Part shown: positions 1 to 6,161 of the stretch, piece after piece | Layout of the letters: every line of letters starts with the position of its first letter | How positions within the stretch are numbered: position 1 is the stretch's first letter | Assembly (NCBI GenBank): GCA_017504325.1 | Contig: JAFVRL010000106.1 | Location: 1-12,165 of the forward strand | Source: Lentisphaeria bacterium | Lineage (GTDB): Bacteria > Verrucomicrobiota > Lentisphaeria > Victivallales > UBA1829 | DNA: 12,165 nt | Direction of reading: 5' to 3' | Made by a program: the position numbers and the translations under genes | Notes under the pieces: generated by a model | Told to the model about the DNA's origin: nothing | The model's input: the letters and a program-made list of their open reading frames with translations, nothing else | Database searches by the model: none

Positions 1-6
1 GCTACC

Positions 7-25
7 GTCCCTGCGGGACTGTTTT
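7..25 (+). terminator. Possible terminator of a gene upstream of the window
   Basis: A short GC stem is visible: GTCCC at 7-11 pairs with GGGAC at 15-19 around a TGC loop, followed by TGTTTTATTTG. This looks like the 3' end of an intrinsic terminator for a gene left of the window. The stem is only 5 bp and the T-run is interrupted, and more of the structure may lie before base 1. The stretch 26-178 that follows is AT-rich; I see no gene in it, only an AT-rich palindrome at 131-144 (ATTTTT, TG, AAAAAT). Confidence 0.35.
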
Positions 26-178
26 ATTTGCTGATATGATATTTTATACATACTGTCTGTTTATGGAAATCTGACAAAATCACTTTCTTAAAAAACAATT
101 TTCTTCCGATCAAATATGGCGGAAATACCTATTTTTTGAAAAATTATGGGATAACTGTGTTTCCCCGGAAAAAAACAG

Positions 179-206
179 CAGGAAATATACAAAAAAAGAT
201 TTCCTG
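179..206. promoter_or_regulatory. Inverted repeat next to the yjbQ-operon promoter (candidate operator)
   Basis: CAGGAAAT at 179-186 and ATTTCCTG at 199-206 form a perfect 8-bp inverted repeat. The arms are separated by 12 bases and centred 20 bp apart, about two helical turns. The repeat ends 3 bases before the proposed -35 element at 210, where an activator or repressor dimer could contact polymerase. Which protein would bind is unknown. An RNA hairpin role is less likely, because the repeat lies upstream of the inferred transcription start. Confidence 0.35.
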
Positions 207-209
207 AAG

Positions 210-237
210 TTGCTTTTTTTCCGGAAAGAGTTAAATT
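210..237 (+). promoter_or_regulatory. Sigma-70-type promoter of the yjbQ operon
   Basis: TTGCTT at 210-215 and TAAATT at 232-237 are separated by 16 bases that begin with a T-tract. This is a reasonable housekeeping promoter and would start transcription near 244, giving a leader of about 40 bases. The -35/T-tract layout resembles the proposed promoter at 9681-9709. No promoter has been tested; the call rests on hexamer match and spacing. Confidence 0.5.
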
Positions 238-270
238 ACCTTGCGTTGTCACAGTGAAAAAATACAGTCA

Positions 271-277
271 GGAGGGG
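271..277 (+). promoter_or_regulatory. Ribosome binding site that fixes the yjbQ start
   Basis: GGAGGGG lies 6 bases before the ATG at 284. It is the strongest Shine-Dalgarno match in the area. It argues for the 284 start over the in-frame GTG at 254, which has no purine-rich site before it and would begin only about 10 bases after the inferred transcription start. Confidence 0.75.
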
Positions 278-283
278 AAAACA

Positions 284-703
284 ATGAAAAGTTTCAGAAA
301 AGAACTTACTTTCAACATCCAGAGTAAATGTTCCTTTACCAACATCACAAGAGATGTCCGGGAAGCCTTGAAAGAATCCGGTATAAAAGAGGGCTTGCTT
401 CTGTGCAACGCCATGCATATTACAGCATCTGTGTTTATCAATGACAATGAACCCGGATTGCATGAAGATTATGTGCAATGGCTTGACCGCCTTGCCCCCC
501 ATGAGCCTGTGGATCAATATAAACACAATCTTGCCGGGGAGGATAATGCGGACTCCCATTTGCGCCGTCAGATCATGGGCAGGGAAGTAGTGATCGCTGT
601 CACCAATGGTGAACTGGATTTCGGTCCCTGGGAACAGATCTTCTACGGGGAATTTGACGGGGGAAGAAAAAAACGCGTTCTTATCAAGATCATCGGGGAA
701 TAA
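284..703 (+). CDS. yjbQ: YjbQ/UPF0047 family protein
   Basis: This 139-residue protein is full length for the YjbQ/UPF0047 family, small soluble trimeric proteins. The family signature is visible: the HITAS segment with His45, INDNEP around residues 52-57, the NADSH cluster at 88-92 that holds conserved Asp and His, GPWEQIFYGEFDG at 114-126, and a C-terminal RVLIKIIGE strand. Family members have shown weak thiamin-phosphate synthase activity in vitro, but their physiological role is unsettled; there are no thiamin genes here to support that role. The gene is first in an operon with the phosphatase, whose ATG follows the stop by 9 bases. The ATG at 284 was chosen because GGAGGGG sits just before it. 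Family assignment is firm, function is not. Confidence 0.9.
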   Translation: MKSFRKELTFNIQSKCSFTNITRDVREALKESGIKEGLLLCNAMHITASVFINDNEPGLHEDYVQWLDRLAPHEPVDQYKHNLAGEDNADSHLRRQIMGREVVIAVTNGELDFGPWEQIFYGEFDGGRKKRVLIKIIGE

Positions 704-712
704 GAGAGAAAA

Positions 713-1582
713 ATGAACGGCTGGAACAAAGATAAGATCCTTTCCCTTTTTGGAGAGGCAGCCCAACTGGGGCTGAAGATCAAAAATGATCCCCATACTG
801 TCCTCAAAGAGGATATGACGCCGGTGACACTTGCTGATAAGACCATTGAGGATTTTCTGGCAAAGGAGCTTGTGGATGAGGAAACTTTCCTTATAGGGGA
901 AGAGACTTTTGAAACAAAAGGCAAAGAGTATCTGGATAAAGCACTTTGCGGAAAATGCTGGATCATTGATCCCGTTGATGGAACCGCCAATTTTGCCGCC
1001 TCTTACGATACCTGGGGTATCTCCATAGGCTTTGCTGAAAAGGGTGTGATCCGGCAGGGAGGGGTATATCTCCCGGAAAAGGGGGAACTCATGCTTACCG
1101 ACGGGGATAAAGTCCTCTATGCAAACTGCCAGGGAGCAAAATCTTTTCAGGAAGTGAAAGACGCCTTGAAAGAAGTGGAAAGACCACATAAACCTTTTAC
1201 CGGCTCCTCCATGGTGGCACTTTCCCAGGTGATCGCAAAAAAGGGGATCATCCCTATCCATAATCCGGTTCTTGCCACAGGTTCTTTTGTCTATTCGGCA
1301 GTATCTCTTGCGGCGGGAAGAGACGGTTGTTTGATCACCAATGCAAAGTTGTGGGATGTGGCGGGGATCATGCCCTGTTATGCCCGTCTTGGGATAAAAG
1401 GCGGTTTCCTCGGAGATACAACGAAAGATGTGACCGATTGCAGGATCGATCCATCTTATTATCATCTCAACTACACTTCCAAAGACGCTTTCCGGCTGAA
1501 AGACGGTGCTGTTTTTGCAGAAGAAAAAGTCACCATAGAAAAAATTTGTTCCGTATGTAAACTTGATTATACCTTCCAATAA
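713..1582 (+). CDS. Inositol monophosphatase / bisphosphate nucleotidase superfamily phosphatase
   Basis: This 289-residue protein is a Mg-dependent, Li-sensitive-type phosphatase of the IMPase/CysQ/FBPase superfamily. The metal-binding signatures occur in order: TLADKTIE near 39-46, GEE at 62-64, WIIDPVDGTANF at 83-94 (Asp86, Asp89, Thr91) and LWDVAG at 213-218 (Asp215). All expected metal ligands are present, so it should be active. Candidate substrates in the family are inositol phosphate, 3'-phosphoadenosine 5'-phosphate and histidinol phosphate; the sequence does not let me choose. The next gene is an aminotransferase, and a histidinol-phosphatase-like role beside a PLP enzyme is possible but unproven. 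The start is 9 bases after the yjbQ stop and has only a weak ribosome site (AAGAGAG), which suggests translation coupled to yjbQ. Confidence 0.9.
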   Translation: MNGWNKDKILSLFGEAAQLGLKIKNDPHTVLKEDMTPVTLADKTIEDFLAKELVDEETFLIGEETFETKGKEYLDKALCGKCWIIDPVDGTANFAASYDTWGISIGFAEKGVIRQGGVYLPEKGELMLTDGDKVLYANCQGAKSFQEVKDALKEVERPHKPFTGSSMVALSQVIAKKGIIPIHNPVLATGSFVYSAVSLAAGRDGCLITNAKLWDVAGIMPCYARLGIKGGFLGDTTKDVTDCRIDPSYYHLNYTSKDAFRLKDGAVFAEEKVTIEKICSVCKLDYTFQ

Positions 1583-1613
1583 CAAAAATCCTCACTAAAG
1601 AAAAGGAAAAAAT

Positions 1614-2804
1614 ATGCAGACCGTAACAGAAGAGATCAAAGGATTTCTTGCCAATTCCTCCGGCATAAGAAAGATGTTTGAAGCAGGGATCGAACTCAAG
1701 AAACAGTATGGGGAAGATCATGTATATGACTTCAGTCTGGGCAATCCCGATCTTCCCCCTCCTCCGCAGGTGGCGGAAGCTCTTGCAAAGATCGCAAAAG
1801 GGGCAGCCGAACCATTTTCCATCGGTTACATGCCCAATGCCGGTTATCCCGCATTGCGCAGTATGCTTGCAGAAATACTTTCTGAAGAACAGGGGAAAAA
1901 ACTTTCTGCAAATCATGTTGTCGTGACCGTGGGAGCTGCCGGGGGATTGAATACCATTTTCCGTGCCATTCTTTCCAAAGGCGATGAAGTCCTCACCCCC
2001 GCCCCCTACTTTGTGGAATATGGAGCTTATGCAGGCAATTTCGGCGGGATCCTGAAGGCGGTCCCTTCCAAAGATTTCACCTTTGAACTGGATGTGGATG
2101 CTCTGGCAGAAGCGATCAATGAAAAGACCAAGGCGATCATCATCAACTCCCCCCACAATCCCACAGGACAGATCTATACGGCAGAAGAACTTGCCGCGCT
2201 GGGCAAAGTAGTGAAAGAAGCGGAAGAAAAATATGGCAGAGCCATTTATGTTCTTGCGGATGAACCTTACAGGTTCCTGAATTATGATGATACGGTCATC
2301 CCCTCTCTTTTCACTTATTTTGAACACTCTCTTGTTGTGGGTTCCTTCTCCAAGACTCTTTCCCTTGCCGGGGAGCGTATCGGCTATATTGCTGCAAATC
2401 CGGAAATGGAAAATGTGGAGGAACTGATGAATGCCCTTATCCTCTGCAACCGTATTCTGGGGTATGTGAATGCCCCCGCCATCGGTCAGAAGATCCTTAT
2501 GGAGTGTCTGGATGCCAAAGTGGATCTGGATATTTACCGCAGCAGAAGAAATGCCATGGCAAAAGTCCTTTCCGATGCGGGAGTCGAATTTACCATGCCC
2601 AAAGGAGCATTTTATTTCTTTGCAAAATCTCCTGTAAAGGATGAAAAAGTCTTTATTGATGCTCTTCTTAAAGAGCATATTCTTGTGGTTCCCGGAAGTG
2701 CCTTCGGCTGCCCCGGATATTTCCGTACCACTTTCTGTGTATCGGAAAAAGTCATCCTGGGTTCTGCGGAAGGATTCAAAAAGGCTGTACAGGCGGTAAA
2801 ATGA
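1614..2804 (+). CDS. PLP-dependent class I/II aminotransferase
   Basis: This 396-residue cytosolic fold-type I aminotransferase is full length. Visible landmarks are the substrate-side SLGNPDLPPP at 41-50, SPHNPTG at 179-185 (Asn182 contacts the cofactor ring), ADEPYR at 215-220 (Asp216 binds the pyridine nitrogen, Tyr219 the O3'), SFSKTLSLAGERIGY at 244-258 (Lys247 forms the Schiff base, Arg255 binds phosphate), and Arg371 in FRTTFC, which would hold the substrate carboxylate. It should move an amino group between an amino acid and a 2-oxo acid; an aspartate/alanine-type substrate is typical but not decided by sequence. The start has AAAAGGAA 5-6 bases upstream. The 31-base gap from the phosphatase shows no separate promoter or terminator, so it is probably the last gene of the operon, which ends at the strong terminator downstream. 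Confidence 0.93.
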   Translation: MQTVTEEIKGFLANSSGIRKMFEAGIELKKQYGEDHVYDFSLGNPDLPPPPQVAEALAKIAKGAAEPFSIGYMPNAGYPALRSMLAEILSEEQGKKLSANHVVVTVGAAGGLNTIFRAILSKGDEVLTPAPYFVEYGAYAGNFGGILKAVPSKDFTFELDVDALAEAINEKTKAIIINSPHNPTGQIYTAEELAALGKVVKEAEEKYGRAIYVLADEPYRFLNYDDTVIPSLFTYFEHSLVVGSFSKTLSLAGERIGYIAANPEMENVEELMNALILCNRILGYVNAPAIGQKILMECLDAKVDLDIYRSRRNAMAKVLSDAGVEFTMPKGAFYFFAKSPVKDEKVFIDALLKEHILVVPGSAFGCPGYFRTTFCVSEKVILGSAEGFKKAVQAVK

Positions 2805-2830
2805 TCTGCTGAAAATTCTGAATACCCAAG

Positions 2831-2872
2831 GGCTGCGGCAAGACCTTTCAAAGGATGCCGCAGTCTTTTTTT
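2831..2872 (+). terminator. Intrinsic terminator of the yjbQ-phosphatase-aminotransferase operon
   Basis: GGCTGCGGCA at 2831-2840 pairs with TGCCGCAGTC at 2856-2865: ten pairs, one of them G-U. The loop region can add an inner CCT/AGG pairing. Seven T follow at 2866-2872. It lies 27 bases past the aminotransferase stop. The left flank has no A-run, so it should work for forward transcription only and not for the convergent AraC gene. Confidence 0.9.
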
Positions 2873-2928
2873 CTGCCCTCATTCAGAATAAAAAAGAATA
2901 TCCGGCAGATACAGATCATTGACGCTTG

Positions 2929-3819
2929 TTATTTATGATGACGCAAATTGCGGTGGGTCAGCGGGGAAACCCCCATTGTCCGTTTGAATGCACGGCTGAA
3001 AGTAAAAGGATCCTTATAACCGCACCGGCGGGCGATCATGCTGACAGGGGTTTGTGTATGTTCCAATAATTCCACAGCCAGCTGAAAACGCAAACGGGCG
3101 ATCAATTTACCCGGAGTCAAGCCGGAATCCGCTTTATGAAATCGCCTCCTTACCGTTTCCGGGGTCACATCAAATATATCGGCAATATTTTTGAGAGAGA
3201 GCTCCTCTTCAAAATGATTGCGGATATGATCACAGATACGGTCAAAAAGATCTGTATGTTCATTTGTGCCGATAACCTGCTGCTGCAATTTCCGTTTTTG
3301 ATTCATAAGGATCTCAAGTAAAGCAAAAACACATGATTCCGGGGAGTTCTGACGGAATTCCTGAAAATTCCGGATCATTTTTCCTATATTGGCAACATCC
3401 TGCTTATCCGGATGCAGCAGGTGATTTTTCAAGGCGGAAAAAGCGGAATAATCCCGTCGTTTTTCAGTAAATGTTATGGCAAGAAAGGAATATTTTTCCC
3501 TGGGACACTCCAAAATCGTTGAGTGGAACTGAAAGGGGAAAAGACAGATCATATCCCCCTTTTTCATAGGGACCCGCAGTCCGTCCACCATCATGGTACA
3601 GCTTCCCTCCAAAATGATTTTCAGGATCATCCGCTGATGGATGGAGGTATCCGTTACTTTCAGAGTCCGGGAGGAACGCCACAAAAGGATATTTTCAGGA
3701 ATAAAGTTGATATCTGCGGTGATCCCGCCGGAAAACAGGGGATCCTGCACAGGCAATGGATTTTTTGCAAGAATATTAATGATGTGGGTTATTGCTATAT
3801 TTTTTTGTTTTTTTGTCAT
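2929..3819 (-). CDS. AraC-family transcriptional regulator
   Basis: This 296-residue regulator has the classic AraC layout. An N-terminal cupin-like effector domain spans about 38-125, with the MVDGLRVPMKKGDMICLFP strand-turn-strand and the FHST segment typical of sugar-sensing members. A C-terminal pair of helix-turn-helix motifs follows at about 195-290. The first motif is LSLKNIADIFDVTPETVRRRF (207-227). The second, VSMIARRCGYKDPFTFSRAF (259-278), carries the family signature that continues into KRTMGVSP. It diverges from the iron-sulfur protein at 3903 across 83 bases and is the natural candidate to control that gene and the following dehydrogenase, possibly with autoregulation. The effector is unknown. 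The start is the ATG at 3819, with only a weak ribosome site (GTGAAA), so its level is probably low. No terminator for this strand is visible between 2805 and 2928. Confidence 0.92.
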   Translation of the reverse strand: MTKKQKNIAITHIINILAKNPLPVQDPLFSGGITADINFIPENILLWRSSRTLKVTDTSIHQRMILKIILEGSCTMMVDGLRVPMKKGDMICLFPFQFHSTILECPREKYSFLAITFTEKRRDYSAFSALKNHLLHPDKQDVANIGKMIRNFQEFRQNSPESCVFALLEILMNQKRKLQQQVIGTNEHTDLFDRICDHIRNHFEEELSLKNIADIFDVTPETVRRRFHKADSGLTPGKLIARLRFQLAVELLEHTQTPVSMIARRCGYKDPFTFSRAFKRTMGVSPLTHRNLRHHK

Positions 3820-3838
3820 TTTATTTCACTGCTTTCTG

Positions 3839-3847
3839 TGGTATAAT
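3839..3847 (+). promoter_or_regulatory. Extended -10 promoter of the iron-sulfur protein gene
   Basis: TGG followed by a perfect TATAAT at 3842-3847 makes an extended -10 element. The best -35 position (3819-3824, TTTTAT, 17-base spacing) is a poor match, as is common for extended -10 or activator-dependent promoters. Transcription would begin near 3854, about 50 bases before the ATG at 3903. A weak -35 fits control by an activator such as the divergent AraC protein. Confidence 0.55.
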
Positions 3848-3872
3848 ATACAACAACAGCAAAGCAAATCAA
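3845..3872 (-). promoter_or_regulatory. Candidate promoter of the AraC gene, overlapping the divergent one
   Basis: Reading the reverse strand, TTGATT (forward 3867-3872) and TATATT (forward 3845-3850) are separated by 16 bases. The -10 element shares bases with the forward TATAAT because GTATAATATAC is nearly self-complementary. Two polymerases could therefore not occupy both promoters at once. The match is moderate and unproven. Confidence 0.4.
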
Positions 3873-3902
3873 CTTGACATAAACAAAAAAAGGAAAAAAA
3901 TC

Positions 3903-6161
3903 ATGCAACTTACGGCAGAAGAAATCAAACAGAAAGCCCGGGAACTGGGGGCGGATCTCGTCGGGATCGCTCCGGTTTCCCGTTGGGTAAATGCCCCGGA
4001 AATGTTACGCCCCACAGCCCATCTTCCGGAAGCAAGATCCGTCATTGCCCTTTCCATCCATCATCCCGACGCCTCTGTGGAATGGGGCGGACTGCCCAAC
4101 AGCAATTACAGCGGACCTTTTCAGCTGGGGATGATCCCCAAACTGGACACGATCTCCTGGCGTCTGACCAAATTTCTGGAATCGTATGGCTTTGCCTCCA
4201 TACCTCTGCCCTGTACAGGATTCTGGCGGCACCGCCCTTATAAGGAGATCACCACAACCAATACAGCCTCCTTCAGTCACCGTCACGCCTTTGTTGCGGC
4301 AGGTCTGGGTGAATTCGGCTGGAACAACATGGCTCTTTCGCCGGAATACGGTCCCCGGAACCGTCTGGTTTCTGTGATTACAGAAGCAGAATTTGAAGGG
4401 GATCCGCTTTATATGGGAGAACCGCTGTGCGACCGCTGCGGAATGTGTGAACACATGTGTCCCGGAAAAAATTACCGGAAAGAAATGATGCTTGCTCCCG
4501 GATATGATGAAGTAAAGATCGAAAACAAGATATTGCGTTATGCCAAACTCAACCGTTTCCGCTGTCTGTGGGGGGAACAGTTTGCACTGGATATGGATCG
4601 TCTGATCGAAGTTACGGAAGAGCTGGATGAAGAAAAATTGTATGAAATCATTGAAAAAGGGATGTCCCGTCCCGGCGGAGAATTCGGTAATTGTTTCCGT
4701 TTCTGCATGAACAAACAGAAACGGAAATGGGATAAGAAATATACACAATCCCCCCAGCGTATCAAAGAAAAAAGCACTCTTTCCCCGGAGAAGATCTTTG
4801 AAGAGATCTGCAAAATAGCCGCACAGGGCGGTGCTGACAGAATCTCCATACAGAAAAATGATTTTCCCAAAGCCGCCTCCAGTTTTGTGGATGGCTATCC
4901 GGTAAAAGAGTTCACGCAGGCGTTCCCCTGTGTGATCACGCTGGGACGCACCCTGCCGGAATATCCGCTGGATGATGACAACCGGAAATATCTTTCCGTT
5001 ACCACCAAAGTCCGTGTGGGTATGGCGGCAATGGATATTGCCCGTTATCTGGACGATCTGGGCTGGGAGGCAACACAGGATTGGACGGAAACCAATAATT
5101 ATGCGGCAGAACGGGCGGGCTGGAAAAAGGACAGTGCCGGTCCTGCCAGAGCTACTTCCACCGGAGGACAGAGCTGTTTTGATATCATCGCAGAACGGGC
5201 AAAGAAAAATATTGTGATCGCCGGAATGAATGCTGCGGATCTGGAAAAAAGTGAACAGCCCGTTTCCAGCAATTCCCTGTTCACAAATTGTCCGTTGCCG
5301 GAAGTGACTTTGAATTTGACCATTGATCCCGCACTCACAGCGGCAAATATTGACCGTGTGGCAGTGATTTCGGCAGACAAAGTAAAGGATCTGCCGGGGA
5401 TCACAGATCCGGAAAAACTTCTGCCGGGCTGTAAATCGGTGGTTGTTTTTCTCACCGCCATGCCGGAACGCATGGTGGAACTTGCCGCAAATCAGAAAGC
5501 GGACTGTGCCATGAGTTATGCATACAGTCAGTATCAGCTGATCCGTGAAACTTTGTGGGCGGCACATGATAAAGGAACGGAACTGGATCTGCAGGGACAT
5601 CATTCGATCCCGGTGGCGGATCTGGCAGAAAATCCGGTACGCAATCTTGCTCCTTACTGGGAATTTGCATGGGCGCATCTGGGGCATCCGGATTTGCGTC
5701 AGAATGCTCCGGTGGCGGCAAAAGCAGGACTTGGGGAAATCGGCGCACACGGTATGCTTCTCACACCTGAATATGGGCCCAGACAACGGTTCTCATTCCT
5801 GCTTACAACAGCAGAACTTCCGGAAACACAAAATATTCTGCCTGATGAAAAACTTTGCACCCATTGCGGAAAATGTGCAGAAGCCTGCCCGATGTGTGCA
5901 TTGAAAAAAGAGGGGGAAGTCTATTTGCGGGATGAGAAAAAATGCCGCTGGGCGCGTTTTCTGGGAATGGTTCCTCAATCCGGAGTTTCCAGTATCGGCT
6001 GGGAGATCCAAAAGGGGGAATTTACCGGGAATGATGAAGAAGCCCTGAAGAGAAAAGATCCCCTCCAGTTGAAAGGATATAAGTACGCAAACCAGATCGA
6101 CACCGTTGTGGAACGCTGCATGCAGGCGTGTCCGGCGGGCAGAAAAGGAGAAAAAAAATGA
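3903..6161 (+). CDS. Three-module QueG/reductive-dehalogenase-like iron-sulfur protein
   Basis: This 752-residue protein is about twice the usual QueG length of 310-390. Module A (about 1-290) has the family core AGLGEFG...LSPEYGPRNR (133-154), then CDRCGMCEHMCP (176-187), C221-L-W and C264-x3-C268. Module B (about 295-450) looks like a core fragment (ARYLDDLGWEA 380-390, YAAERAGW 400-407) without a ferredoxin part. Module C (about 465-752) repeats the full plan: AGLGEIG...LTPEYGPRQR (608-629), CTHCGKCAEACP (652-663), C681-R-W, C739-x3-C743-P. Known relatives are cobalamin/4Fe-4S reductases (epoxyqueuosine reductase, reductive dehalogenases); a reductive reaction with several clusters is inferred, but substrate and B12 binding are not shown. 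There is no signal peptide or Tat motif, so it is probably cytosolic. The ATG at 3903 has AAGGAA 7 bases upstream; a 37-residue upstream extension to 3792 would cover the promoter and is rejected. It is coupled to the next gene by an ATGA overlap. Confidence 0.82.
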   Translation: MQLTAEEIKQKARELGADLVGIAPVSRWVNAPEMLRPTAHLPEARSVIALSIHHPDASVEWGGLPNSNYSGPFQLGMIPKLDTISWRLTKFLESYGFASIPLPCTGFWRHRPYKEITTTNTASFSHRHAFVAAGLGEFGWNNMALSPEYGPRNRLVSVITEAEFEGDPLYMGEPLCDRCGMCEHMCPGKNYRKEMMLAPGYDEVKIENKILRYAKLNRFRCLWGEQFALDMDRLIEVTEELDEEKLYEIIEKGMSRPGGEFGNCFRFCMNKQKRKWDKKYTQSPQRIKEKSTLSPEKIFEEICKIAAQGGADRISIQKNDFPKAASSFVDGYPVKEFTQAFPCVITLGRTLPEYPLDDDNRKYLSVTTKVRVGMAAMDIARYLDDLGWEATQDWTETNNYAAERAGWKKDSAGPARATSTGGQSCFDIIAERAKKNIVIAGMNAADLEKSEQPVSSNSLFTNCPLPEVTLNLTIDPALTAANIDRVAVISADKVKDLPGITDPEKLLPGCKSVVVFLTAMPERMVELAANQKADCAMSYAYSQYQLIRETLWAAHDKGTELDLQGHHSIPVADLAENPVRNLAPYWEFAWAHLGHPDLRQNAPVAAKAGLGEIGAHGMLLTPEYGPRQRFSFLLTTAELPETQNILPDEKLCTHCGKCAEACPMCALKKEGEVYLRDEKKCRWARFLGMVPQSGVSSIGWEIQKGEFTGNDEEALKRKDPLQLKGYKYANQIDTVVERCMQACPAGRKGEKK

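Noticed and set aside
254..283. GTG at 254 as the yjbQ start
   Set aside because: No ribosome site before it, while GGAGGGG sits ideally before the ATG at 284, where family homology begins.
236..1585. A 449-residue open frame on the reverse strand opposite yjbQ and the phosphatase gene
   Set aside because: Its translation is rich in Phe, His, Cys and Ile with no recognisable domain, and it lies exactly opposite two genes with clear family motifs. It is a codon-bias shadow.
1530..2882. A 450-residue reverse-strand open frame opposite the aminotransferase
   Set aside because: It runs through the operon terminator and has no coherent motif; the forward frame has all PLP-enzyme landmarks.
3874..3879. 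Perfect TTGACA as a -35 box
   Set aside because: A matching -10 would fall at the ATG (3897-3902 reads AAAATC), leaving no room for a leader. TATAAT at 3842 lies upstream of it, not downstream.
4005..5786. A 593-residue reverse-strand open frame opposite the iron-sulfur protein gene
   Set aside because: Low-complexity composition, no domain, no ribosome site. The forward frame carries conserved cysteine motifs and family cores.
5874..5899. CxxxCxxC pattern (C658, C662, C665) as a radical SAM motif, which would make the protein the missing activase
   Set aside because: It is embedded in a CxxCxxCxxxCP ferredoxin motif at the C-terminal end of a QueG-like module; there is no radical SAM barrel around it.
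3903..6161. Annotation as a plain epoxyqueuosine reductase (QueG)
   Set aside because: The length is double, there are three modules, the second cluster motif lacks a cysteine, and no queuosine gene is nearby.
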